A stretch of DNA of 64,000 nt from JAUXJB01 sp965226855. GTDB lineage: Bacteria > Myxococcota_A > UBA9160 > SZUA-336. The position numbers and the translations under genes were made by a program. The notes beneath the pieces were generated by a model that was given only the letters and a program-made list of their open reading frames with translations, ran no database searches and was not told where the DNA came from. Shown here piece by piece: positions 8,734 through 20,425 of this stretch (within the stretch, counting starts at the first letter, position 1; the number at the start of each line of letters is the position of its first letter). The DNA lies in assembly GCA_965226855.1 (NCBI GenBank), contig CBDDEE010000031.1:1-64000 (forward strand), read 5' to 3'.

Positions 8734-10173
8734 GAGAGTGACCCAAGATTCCCTTATTGGCTAACTTGGGAGCGTGGGGGAAGAGGTCATGTTCAAGGTG
8801 TATGTGCCGCAGCAGGGCGAGCTGCTACCGGCGCACGTGGGGGAGGCTCTGGATCCATCGGATCCGGCGCTGTTCATCGACGATTTGGTGGAGTCGCTGG
8901 ATCTGCGGCGGTTCGAGAAGCGGTATCGCCGGCGTGGAGAGCGAGCCTTCCCGCCTCGGATGCTGTTGAAGCTGTGGCTTCTGGGGGCGGTCGTGGGCGT
9001 GTACAGCGGGCGGGAGCTTGCGCGACGGCTGCACTACGACCTGCGGTTTCGCTACCTCGCGGCTGGGCTACGACCGAACTTCCGGACGATCAACCGATTC
9101 CGGGACCGTCACCACAGGGACTTCCGAGAGGTGTTCTTGCAGACGCTGAAGGTGGCGCAGGCGATGGGGCTTGTGAAGCTCGGGCAGGTGGCGGTAGACG
9201 GCACGAAGATCCGGGCGAACACGTCGCGGTCCAAGGCGATGAGCCACGCGCGGATGCTGGAGGCGGAGGATCAGCTGAGCGACGAGATCGAGCAGATCGT
9301 GGCGCAGATGGACGAGCTCAACGCTGCGGAAGAGCAAGAGCACGGGGACGACGATGGCGGAGGTGGGCTTCCAGAAGAGCTACAGCTGCGCGAGCGACGA
9401 CGGGAGCGGATCCGAGCGGCCCGGGAGCAGCTGGAGCGGGAGAAGGGGGAGAAGCTCGAAGCGAAGCACCAGAAGAGCTTCGCGGACCCCGAAGCGAACA
9501 TGATGAAGACCGAGGGATCCTTGCAGTACTGCTACAACGCGCAGCTGGCGACGAGTGAGGACGGCCTGATCGTGGCGAACGAGCTGACAGAGAAGGCCAA
9601 TGACTACGAGCAGTTGGAGCCCATGGTCGAGGCAATCGAGACGAACACGAGTCAGCGAGCGGAGATTCTGCTGGCCGACAACGGGTACCTGAGCGAGTCG
9701 AACCTGAAGGCGTTGGAACGGCGGGGACAACAGGCGTTGATCGCGGTCCGCGGGCGGAAGTCGTCCCGCTGGCCCAAGGGAGCCCGGGCGCAGCGGATGC
9801 ACCGGATCTTACGACTGCCCTGGGCCCAGCAACGCTACGCGCAGCGGAAGACCCAGGCGGAGCGGCCGTTTGCCGAGATCAAGGCACGACAGCGGTTTCG
9901 GCGCTTCATGCTGCGCGGCCAGGAGAAGGTGACGGGAGAGTGGGACCTGGTGTGCTCGGGCTTCAACGTGATGGCGCTCTGCCGAGCGCAGATGGCGTGA
10001 TCGGGCGGGTGCGGACCCGTTTCGCGCACGTCAGGCCCTGGATCTGACGCATATCTGTGTAGATCGACATCTACCGGCTACCTCGGACCCCCGTTGGCCC
10101 GTACATCGCTCCACGTCCAGTTGGGGGCCCTCGCTACAATCACCTCCGCCCACCCGAATCTTGGGTCACTCTC
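8734..10173 (+). mobile_element. IS1182-like insertion sequence
   Basis: A 1440-bp element with perfect 18-bp terminal inverted repeats (GAGAGTGACCCAAGATTC at 8734-8751 and its complement at 10156-10173). CTAG flanks it at 8730-8733 and 10174-10177; with the palindromic CTAG the mirror symmetry extends to 22 bp. It directly abuts IS copy A, sharing one CTAG. Its right end cuts a glycosyltransferase gene. Only one copy occurs in this window. Confidence 0.9.
8789..10000 (+). CDS. IS1182-family transposase
   Basis: A 403-residue DDE transposase of the IS1182 type. The N-terminus MFKVYVPQQGELLPAHVGEAL is family-typical, and LPRF-type sequence (RYLAAGLRPNFRTINRFRDRH) precedes the first catalytic block VAVDGTKIRANTSR. 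A charged linker of about 90 residues follows, then a strand with LLADNGYLSES and the closing RKTQAERPFAEIKARQRFRRF. The ATG at 8789 with GGGGGAAGAGG upstream is preferred over the in-frame GTG at 8774. No lesion is visible, so it is probably active. Confidence 0.9.
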   Translation: MFKVYVPQQGELLPAHVGEALDPSDPALFIDDLVESLDLRRFEKRYRRRGERAFPPRMLLKLWLLGAVVGVYSGRELARRLHYDLRFRYLAAGLRPNFRTINRFRDRHHRDFREVFLQTLKVAQAMGLVKLGQVAVDGTKIRANTSRSKAMSHARMLEAEDQLSDEIEQIVAQMDELNAAEEQEHGDDDGGGGLPEELQLRERRRERIRAAREQLEREKGEKLEAKHQKSFADPEANMMKTEGSLQYCYNAQLATSEDGLIVANELTEKANDYEQLEPMVEAIETNTSQRAEILLADNGYLSESNLKALERRGQQALIAVRGRKSSRWPKGARAQRMHRILRLPWAQQRYAQRKTQAERPFAEIKARQRFRRFMLRGQEKVTGEWDLVCSGFNVMALCRAQMA

Positions 10174-10176
10174 CTA

Positions 10177-10800
10177 GTGGACATTCCATGTGAAGTCGTC
10201 GAGCATGGTGTGAGCTTGGATGAGCGGGATGCCAGCGTCGAACCGCCCAAAGCCAATGAAAAGATTCGAATCCTCATACCCGGAAATATCGACGTTCACA
10301 AGGGAAGCAAGTTCATCCGGGAGTTGATGCTTCTCGACCGTGGAGAACGGATTGAGTTTCATCTGCTCGGCCTCAATGGGGATCCTGAACTAAAGGGATT
10401 CGTGGATCACGGGTCATATGAGCTGAAGGAGTTTCCCGAACGCGTCAGAGCGATAGCTCCGCACTTCGCTGGGATATTCTCGATCTGCTCTGAAACGTAC
10501 TGCTTCACCCTCAGCGAAGCTTGGGCTGTCGGCCTGCCGGCGCTTGTGAGCGACATAGGCGCACCGGCGGATCGCGTGCGAGCTCACGGCGGAGGATGGG
10601 TACTTAGCCTCGAGCCGGCACAGGCCCATGCCCAGATTCTTGAAATCGCTTCCGACGCAAAGCGTTATCGCGTAGAGCAGGAGAAAGCCAACTTGACTGG
10701 CGTACTGACGGCCGAACAGTCCGGTCAAGAATACGACTCGCTCTACAAGCGCGCTCTCGTGCAGAGAGTGGCCTTCGGAGTAAGAAGCTTCTCACAGTGA
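10177..10800 (+). pseudogene. Glycosyltransferase family 4, C-terminal part, cut by the IS
   Basis: The C-terminal Rossmann half of a GT4 glycosyltransferase. It begins inside IPCEVVEHGVSLDE, the usual linker between the two domains, then KIRILIPGNIDVHKGSKFI (start of the donor domain), and FTLSEAWAVGLPALVSDIGA, the nucleotide-sugar E-x7-E-like region. The whole acceptor-binding N-terminal domain is missing because the IS1182-like element ends at 10173. It overlaps the next gene by four bases (GTGA), so it was once translationally coupled to the sulfatase-like gene in a polysaccharide operon. Confidence 0.8.
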
Positions 10801-13389
10801 GTTGGCGCGCGATCCGCTCGGCCCGCGGAGAAGATCCTCGAGGCTTCCTCCACATCTTCGCGCTGAGCGGTATCGCGATCGCGCAGCCTCTCTTCGACCT
10901 CTTTGGGCGTTTCCCTAACTTCTTCGTCGCTCGGTCGTCCGAGCCAGCCGACGTCGTCCTGCTCGCGTTCTTCCTCGTCGCCCTGATCCCCGTAGGATTC
11001 ATCACGGTCGAGGTCCTGCTGCGCTCGTTGAGCCTGATGGCGGGTCGTTGGTTCCATCGTCTTCTCGTCGTCGGACTGTCGACGCTCATCCTACTTCCGG
11101 TCCTGGGCAAGCTGCCCTGGCCGCCGGTTATGGTCGTGGGACTCGCGCTCGCGGCTGGGGTCGCTTTCTGCGCGATCTACGTGCGCCGGGCGATCGTCTC
11201 GTCGTTCCTATCGCTCCTCTCGGTGGCCCCTCTCGTCTTCGTCGTGAACTTTCTGGCGAACACGCCCGTGAAGGCAATCGTCTTTCCTGATCAACATCCC
11301 GTGCCTACGGTCGAGGCGCGGATCAAGGGAGAGGTCCCGGTGGTGATGGTAGTCTTCGACGAATTTCCGGTGACGGTGCTCATGAACGAGAGTCACCGAG
11401 TCGACGATGTGCTCTTCCCGAACTTCGCGAAGTTGGCGGAGACGTCCTATTGGTTCCGGAATGCGACTACGGTTGCCTCGAGCACCATGCTGGCCGTTCC
11501 CGCCATCGTCACGGGCCGACTTCCAACGCGGGCCGCCCTGGCTACCTACCGCGAATACCCGGAGAACCTGTTCACGCTCCTGGGAAGCGGCTACCGAGTG
11601 GAGGCGGTGGAGGTGCGAACGAATCTGTGCCCGGACGCTATCCAGCGCAGAAAGAAGCGACGGTCCGGACTGGCCCGGCGGCTCTTTTCGCTTCTGGAAG
11701 ACCTCCGGGTTGTTTACCTGCACATCGTGACGCCCCCGGCCTGGGCCCAGGAGCTTCCCGCGATCAGTCATTCGTGGAAGGACTTCGGACAGGATGCAGA
11801 CTCAGCAGTGGCTAAGGAGGAGAAGGGGAGACAGAGGCACTGGTACGTTGACCGACTCGGTGAGTTCGACGAGTTCGTCCGGTCGATCAGCTCCGACAAG
11901 GAGCCGACTTTCCATTTCATTCACCTACTCTTCCCTCACGTACCGTATCAGTACCTGCCGTCGGGTCGTCGCTACCAGGGTGGATGGGACATTCCGGGAC
12001 TGAGGGGCACTAGCCACTGGGGACCCGATGAGTGGTTGGTCAAGGAGGCGTACCGGCGCTTCGTGTTCCAGGTCGGTGCGGCGGACAAGGCGATCGGGAG
12101 ACTGCTCGATCGTCTGCGCAGCTCCGGCCTCTACGATCGCTCCTTGATCATCGTTACCGCGGACCACGGAGCGAGCTTCGTTCCGGACGCGTCGCGTCGG
12201 GACCCGCCACCCGGCGAGGGGATGGAACGGGACATCGCCCCGGTTCCCCTCTTCATCAAGCTGCCGGGACAGCGGGAGGGCGTCGTCGACGACAGCAATG
12301 TGCAAACCATCGACATCGTGCCGACGATCGCCGACGTGCTGGGAATCGAGATTCCCTGGCGAGTCGACGGACACTCCGCGATCGGCCCGTCGGCCCGTCG
12401 GCCCGTCGGCCGTGGAACCGGATATCAAAGTGATGTTCCGGGCTTACACGAATCTCGAGCGTGTGGAGACCGGTCCCGAGAATCGGGCGAAATACGAGAC
12501 GGTCGCGTGGAAGGCCCGGGAGTTCCCGGTGGGCCGGCCGTGGCGGGAGTGGTACCGCGTCGGCCGTCACGGCGACCTGGTCGGCCGTCTCGCGTCCGGA
12601 TTGCAGGGGAGTAGAGTGTCCGGGGTCCGGGCGGAGCTAGACAAGGTCCACCTGTACGAGCATGTAGATCCGGAGGGCGGCTTTGTCCCGAGCCACGTCC
12701 GGGGCAGGGTTCTCGCGGATCCCAGTCTGGGAAACGAGGTTTACCTGGCTATCTCGGTCAACGGGGTCGTTCAGGCCGTGACTCGAGCAGCCATGGGCCG
12801 CCGAGACCGGGAGTTCACCGCCATGGTGCCGCAGAACGCGTTCCAAACGGGTCGGAACCACGTCGGCGTGTGGCTGATCGAGCAGGAAGGAACCGCGCCG
12901 GCGCGCCTCGTCGAGGCCCGGACCGATCGATCCGCAACGAACCTCGCGTACGTGCTCGAGCGCGGGGAAGGGCACCAGCAGGTCCGCGCGGCCGGGGGTG
13001 AAGTGATTCCCATCGAGCCGGGGCGATTGAAGGGGCAACTGGAGTTCATGAAGCGAGCAGACGGCGTCGTGGAGCTCTTCGGAATTGCCTACGATGCCTC
13101 CGAGATGGTGCTCGCTTCGAAGGTCCTCGTTTTCGAGGACGACCGTGCGATCCATGTAGGGAGGACGTCGATTGGCCGGGCCGCTGCGGCGACGTACGAC
13201 GCTCCCGGGATCGCTCTGTCGGGCTTCCAGTTTCTGCTGCCAGAGACCCTTTTTCGAAACCTCGGGCAGTCCACGGTACGGATGTTCGCCGTGTCGGAGG
13301 ACGGCAAAGCCTCGGAGCTGGACTACTACCTCGGCTATCCCTGGGCAGACGCCGCGTCCGGGCTGAGTTCAGGCGAACGTCTCCAGTGA
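10797..13389 (+). pseudogene. Membrane sulfatase-like (alkaline-phosphatase fold) protein, frameshifted in an 8-bp repeat
   Basis: About four to five N-terminal membrane segments (to residue about 150) precede a sulfatase-type alkaline-phosphatase domain: VPVVMVVFDEFPVTVLM, HLLFPHVPYQYLPSG and IIVTADHGASFVPD with metal-ligand-like Asp-His. Such proteins sit in surface polysaccharide loci, often as phosphoglycerol or phosphoethanolamine transferases or hydrolases. The frame is broken in the tandem repeat at 12383-12406; the +1 frame then runs without a stop to 13389 and adds a C-terminal beta-rich region (FMKRADGVVELFGIAYDASE). Restored length is about 863 residues. The start is GTG overlapping the upstream TGA. 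With one or four repeat units the frame would be open; with the present three it is closed. Confidence 0.7.
12383..12406 (+). repeat. Tandem 8-bp repeat (CGGCCCGT) x3 inside a coding region
   Basis: Three perfect copies of CGGCCCGT followed by a partial CGGC. The unit is not a multiple of three, so each copy-number change shifts the frame of the sulfatase-like gene. The frame downstream needs one or four units. Confidence 0.85.
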
Positions 13390-13438
13390 CTGGAGGTCGT
13401 CGCGGCTGCTCGAGTACGTTCGCGGGATCAGGGGGACG

Positions 13439-14426
13439 ATGAGCTTTCCGATTCGAGACTACTTCTCGGAGCCGCTGCGGGATCTGGGTCGCGATTCTCC
13501 CGCGATGCGCGGTATATGGATGCCTGAGTCCGAGGTCGGTCGCACACCAGTGGGTGTCACGGATCAGTTCCTCGCGAATGCAGCGGACTATCACGAGCGC
13601 TACGCGAACGTCCCCTACTTCCGCGCCCTGCTAGAGACCGCCCTCGAGCACCTCGGCACACCGGTGAGCGACGTCGTGCTGGACATCGGCTCTGGCTCGG
13701 GCAACTCGGTCTTCGGCTGCCTGGACCTGCTTCCCACCGCGCACGTGGTCGCCACGGACATCAGCCCCGATCTCCTGCGGATCCTGCGGGACGGCATCGA
13801 GCTTGAGGAGGCTCGTCGGGGTCGCGTCACCCCGGTCTGCATGTCGGCGACCAGCGATCCCTACGCTCCCGAGGTCTTCGGGCTGGCTGTGGGCGCGGCC
13901 ATCCTGCATCACCTGCCCGACCCCGCAGCGGCTCTGCGGGCCATCGCCTCGGCGCTCGAGCCCGGGGGCTCGGCGATCTTTTTTCGAGCCCTTCGAGAAC
14001 GGCAACGCGATCCTGCGTCTCGCATACGCGGATTTGCTGGAGCGCGCCGCCGCGCGCCACGGCGGCAGGCGCTCGCCGGGTCTGCGCGTCCTCGAAGATC
14101 TGCGTCGGGACTACGAGCTCCGCGCCGGCATTCAGGCGACGGATCCCGACTTCCTCCAGATCGACGACAAGTGGCTCTTCACCCGCTCCATGTTCGAGGA
14201 GTTCGCGCGCGAGGCGGGCTTCAACGAGCTGGAGATCTCGCCGCTGCACGATCTCGCGGCGCCCTTCACGGAACAGACCCGAACCAATCTCTCCCTGGCG
14301 GCGAGTCTGGGCCCGGAAGCGCTTCCCGACTGGTGCTGGGAGCGCCTCGCCTTCTACGACGACAGCTTTTCGCGCGCACTAAAGCGGGACCTGCTGATTG
14401 AGGGATGCGTGATCCTATCCAAGTGA
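13439..14426 (+). pseudogene. Class I SAM-dependent methyltransferase, frameshifted at a T-run
   Basis: The SAM-binding domain shows VLDIGSGSGNSVFGCLDL (motif I), ATDISPDLLRILRDG and AILHHLPDPAAALRAIASALEPGG. The frame shifts in a run of six T at about 13979-13984; with five T the protein would read IFFEPFENGNAILRLAYADLL and continue to the TGA at 14426, giving about 329 residues. It lies 49 bases after the sulfatase-like gene and probably modifies the same glycan or glycolipid. The shift could be a sequencing error in the homopolymer. Confidence 0.75.
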
Positions 14427-14429
14427 GGT

Positions 14430-14645
14430 CGCAGCGGACCTACTTCAAGGGAGGGCCGGCTCGAGGCCTTGCTCAACCTGCGGCCATTCCGGCGCCTGCG
14501 CTCGGTACCCCGTGAACAAGCGGAGCGTGAGCTGGCGCACGTGCTGGACCGGCCAGCTCGGACCCCCTCACCTCGCCCACCGAAGCGCGCCAGGGAGCGG
14601 AGGCCGACGCTGGTGGACCTGGTGCGGCGGATGAGGCTCACCTGA
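14430..14645 (+). other. Coding-like fragment of unknown origin
   Basis: One frame stays open to a TGA at 14643 and reads like a protein C-terminus (LEALLNLRPFRRLRSVPREQ, then RERRPTLVDLVRRMRLT). There is no start and I do not recognise the family. It lies between two broken polysaccharide genes and ends where the truncated SGNH gene begins on the other strand. Confidence 0.25.
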
Positions 14646-14651
14646 AGCGGG

Positions 14652-15242
14652 CTACGCAAGACGCGAAGCTTCGAGCCAGCCTCGACGTGACGGCTTTAGC
14701 TTCACGCCCTCGGGGGAGTGTGATCTGATGGGCGCCGGAACCGGGGGGGAGCCACTCAACCGGGTAGAGAGGTAGACCGACTCCTGGACGGTGGTCCAGC
14801 TTCCCAGCCCCACCGCGTACGCCTCGATCCGCTTCCCGTCGATGTAGACTCCCTGCTCTGCGTAGTAGTCCTCGATCTGGTCGCAGAACCGGTCCTCCTC
14901 CTTCCCCGCCGTTCCGAATACGAAGGAATCGCCAAGGCAGATGATGCGAAACACGCTCGGCGGCTTGGGACCGAAAGGTCGCCCACTCCGCATCCCCGCA
15001 TTGTTGATGCTGACCTCAGCACCCCTGTACGTAGTAGTCCGCCCCCGCTGGCCCAAGCGGTGAACGAGATGGTCCGGGACGATGTCCCAGAAAGATGGGA
15101 TGCTCTCAGCGGTGTCGCGATAGATCCGCTCCCGTTCGGCTTCGCTGAGGCGAAGAAGCACATAATCCATGAGGAACGGCCGTGCGGCTTCGAGTAGACG
15201 AGGCTCGACGAACTGGCGGAACAGGAAGAAAGCGATCACCAC
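14652..15242 (-). pseudogene. SGNH-fold acyltransferase/esterase, truncated
   Basis: A membrane-anchored SGNH (GDSL-like) protein. A hydrophobic N-terminal segment (VIAFFLFRQFVE) precedes SINNAGMRSGRPFGPKPP, and block I FRIICLGDSFVFGTAGKEED contains the Gly-Asp-Ser nucleophile. After STRLSG (about 14755) the sequence becomes unrelated and stops, so blocks III and V with the catalytic Asp-His are missing. Family sequence may also extend upstream of the GTG, since the frame is open to about 15293 without an ATG. With algJ and algI remnants upstream on the same strand it looks like part of a lost O-acetylation operon. Confidence 0.65.
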
Positions 15243-15325
15243 GGATGCAATCAGGAGGTAGTTGCGCCGCAGCCCGCGCGAACCGTTTCGGCTTCAAAGG
15301 CGCCACGTGGCCATATTAGCCGCCG

Positions 15326-16162
15326 TCAATCTATCTGACAGAGATGACTGACTTTGAGCCGACCCGCGCGCCCCTCGGGACTGATTGCGTAGAAATCGAG
15401 TTGGTTGCAGGTTCTAATCGTCTGTGAACCTGTTTGGAGAGTGACCCGAAAGCCCGAGACGAGGCCTGGCTCGTCATACCTTCGGACTACGTCGCCCCTC
15501 GATTCCGTGACGGCCCCTTCGCCGGCGAACCTCCCCTCGTAGCAGGCCAGAATCCTTGCTGCGGGTCGCACCGGGTCGAGCGCAACTGCCCAACCTGAAA
15601 AGCTCAGGTGGCCGCCAACCCTGGTTGCACTACCAACGTACCCCTCCGCCGCAGACGACATACCTTGTGCGCCATCGAGGCCCAGCTTCCGGCGGATTTC
15701 CGCGCACCCGATTTCGCGTGCAACATCGCCAGGAACGCTAGGCGACGCGATGTCGGGTAGGGGCCGATGCGGGTACCGCTCGACGACTTCCCACAGGACG
15801 TAGTCGGGCTGGACGGCGGCAATCATTCCCGGATCGGGTGCCGATGACCAAAACGCATCGGCGCGTCGGAAGTGCTCCGCCAGGAAGGGAATGAGAGCGG
15901 TTGCAAAGGAGTCACGATAAAGCAGGAGTGTTGGAAGCGTGTCATCTCTTACCGAGTAGACCTCGTGCTGTCGCAGTCTTGGCGTCAGGTTTCTGACAGC
16001 ATCGGGCTTGGTGCGACGGGCTCGTCGGTCATCGGTCCTTAAGCGGAGTCGTTGGGATGTGAGGGCCGTGGGCATGGCTAGCATGCCGCCTAGATCGCCG
16101 CCCGATCGTACGCGTTTGAGGACGAACTTTTCGCTGGTCCACAGATTGGGCAGGCCCAGGCG
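15326..16162 (-). pseudogene. 3' part of an AlgJ/AlgX-like O-acetylation protein
   Basis: The frame reads VRSGGDLGGMLAMP, DDRRARRTKPDA and then TLLLYRDSFATALIPFLAEH with the Ser of the SGNH block, and YVLWEVVERYP. These are typical of the periplasmic alginate-type acetyltransferases AlgJ and AlgX. A beta-rich C-terminal extension of about 110 residues follows (GYVGSATRVGGHLSFSGWAV). The start and N-terminal third are missing: at about 16163 the sequence switches, in another frame, to an algI-like 5' end. An internal deletion therefore fused the two neighbours. Confidence 0.7.
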
Positions 16163-16562
16163 TCATGGCCTGGAAGGTGAAGAACGAAATCCCAATGGGT
16201 AGGTGAACGGGCGCCAGCTCAATGGGTCCAGTGTGTACAGCTGTCAACGCGAAGTTGAGGCTGTCCACTATGAAGTTTGCGTACTTGAATGCAGCCAGCA
16301 GCGCGAGATTGACCATCAAGCTCGCCGCAACCGCGCGCTTGCCGGCGGTCGTGCGGCCGCATCGGTGGGTGACGAGCCCGAGCAGCCAGTTCACCAGAAC
16401 CGACGCCAGCATGGGCAGGACGTAAGCCCCCTCGCCCCACGCATAAAACAGGAGGCTGGCGAATAAGAGGATCGAATTGCGAGCGCGCGGGGGCGACAGG
16501 AAGTAGCTCACCAACACGGCAGGCAGAAACGCGAATAAAAAGATGAGAGAGCTAAAGACCAC
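16163..16562 (-). pseudogene. 5' part of an AlgI-like MBOAT O-acyltransferase
   Basis: The N-terminal 130 residues of an AlgI-type membrane-bound O-acyltransferase: MVFSSLIFLFAFLPAVLVSY, LLFASLLFYAWGEGAYVLP and LPIGISFFTFQAM, the last being the highly conserved GISFxTFQ motif. The catalytic His region about 200 residues further is absent; sequence switches at about 16163 to an AlgJ-like 3' part. The gene is dead, but the pair shows that this locus once O-acetylated an exported polysaccharide. Confidence 0.8.
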
Positions 16563-16683
16563 TTAGCCCTAGGTGCGGTTGTGTGGGTCCGTGAGTAGGC
16601 CTCGGGGACTCAGGGATTTCGAGGAGTGATCTCATCCGAGCAGCCAGACTCACGCCGTAGATGCGGGCTAACTCTTCGCCTCG

Positions 16684-17130
16684 CTACTGAGGCGTCGGGG
16701 GAAGGCTGTCGAGAGCGAGGTCGAGCGCGCTCGGGGGTGTCGCGGGCTCCATTATGGGCGGCGTCGGGACGAAGAACGTCACCGTGTCGAAGGTCCCGAT
16801 CCCGATCCGGGCCACCGTATACCCAATGCCGGTGAAGAAGCCGGTGAAGCCGGCCATCAGTTGTTGAACCAGCCAGTCTCCTCCATCGGGCACCAGCCAG
16901 TCTTCATCGGGCTCCATGAGACGCCCCTCCTTGACCATGTTGTAGGGGATCTCGGTGGGAGAGGAGAGGATGTTCGTGAGTCCGCGCGCCAGCTTGTATA
17001 GGATCTTCACGGGGTAGGCGCGATTCGGACTCGGGTCGGTTGGAGCTGCCGGGCGATCGGTGGGGGCTGCCGACGGGAGAGTCGGCACCAGCAGCAGCCA
17101 GAGCACTGCGGCGAGGGCTAGGGGCCGCAT
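16684..17130 (-). CDS. TIGR04073-like exosortase-associated secreted protein
   Basis: A 148-residue exported protein. The ATG at 17130 with GGGAGG upstream is chosen over an in-frame upstream start that would run into the tRNA gene. A signal peptide (MRPLALAAVLWLLLVPTLPSAA) is followed by YKLARGLTNILSSPTEIPYNMVKEG and MAGFTGFFTGIGYTVARIGIGTFDTVTFF, the pattern of the small TIGR04073 family that occurs with exosortase/PEP-CTERM systems. It ends in a proline-rich tail. Molecular function is unknown. It is the best hint here of an exosortase system elsewhere in the genome. Confidence 0.6.
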   Translation of the reverse strand: MRPLALAAVLWLLLVPTLPSAAPTDRPAAPTDPSPNRAYPVKILYKLARGLTNILSSPTEIPYNMVKEGRLMEPDEDWLVPDGGDWLVQQLMAGFTGFFTGIGYTVARIGIGTFDTVTFFVPTPPIMEPATPPSALDLALDSLPPTPQ

Positions 17131-17213
17131 AGCGCAACCCTCCCATGCTCTCGAATTCTCTGTCAAGCCGACGAGCACAGCGCGAGTAAACACCGTCGCA
17201 ACGCGGACCTTCA

Positions 17214-17290
17214 TGGGGTGGGCGAGGGGACTTGAACCCCCGACTTCCGGAACCACAATCCGGCGCTCTAACCAGCTGAGCTACGCCCAC
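17214..17290 (-). tRNA. tRNA-His (GTG anticodon)
   Basis: The minus strand folds as a standard cloverleaf: acceptor GTGGGCG pairing with CGCCCAC, D arm AGCTCAGCTGGTTAGAGC, anticodon stem-loop CCGGATTGTGGTTCCGG with GTG, and T arm GGGGGTTCAAGTCCCC. The base before position 1 is G (17291) and the discriminator is C, as expected for the extra G-1:C73 pair of tRNA-His. CCA is encoded. It is divergent from clpB. Confidence 0.95.
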
Positions 17291-17432
17291 CGTGCGGTCC
17301 TCGAGGGCGCCCCCACGGGACCGGCGCGCCCATTTTAGGCCATCGCGAGCGCGGCGCCCACGCCTTCGCCGGGCTCGGTGGCGCTCCGAAGGCCGATTTG
17401 ACAAGTCTCTGCGGGTGCTCAGCTTTCCGCCA

Positions 17433-20048
<2,616 letters not shown>

Positions 20049-20064
20049 CCCCTTGGGGATCCGC

Positions 20065-20421
20065 TCAGGAGTACACCCCAGGGTGCAGGAGCTCGACGAG
20101 GCCTCGCCAAAGAGGACTCACGATCCGTCCGAAGCCGAAGAAGATGAAGAGCAGGACGAGGATGGCGAACCCCCTCGACTGTAGGGCCAGCTCCTCCGGG
20201 GAGAACGAGCCTCATCGCGCTGGTACCGTCCAGCGGCGGGATCGGGAGCAGGTTCAACAGGAACAGGACCATGTTGAGCAGCAGCGCGATGGAGAGAAAG
20301 CGGCCGAGCCCGTCGAGCAGAACGGCATCGCTCGCGACCAAACGAGAGAAGTCGATGGAGTCGGGGGCGAAGAAGAATCCGCCCATGAGGCCGAGCCAGA
20401 GGAAGATAAAGGCGAGTATGC
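20065..20421 (-). pseudogene. 3' half of an M50 site-2-type protease gene, split by IS copy B
   Basis: The segment reads ILAFIFLWLGLMGGFFFAPDS, then LLNLLPIPPLDGTSAMRLVLP (the conserved second motif with its Asp) and, after one frameshift near 20195, ILVLLFIFFGFGRIVSPLWR to the stop at 20065. It closely matches the intact paralogue at 34670-35356. The 5' half is not next to it but at 55684-55992: across the CTAG the two halves join in frame as ANLLL-GILAFIF. It is convergent with clpB, as is the arrangement at the second block. Confidence 0.8.
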
Positions 20422-20425
20422 CTAG

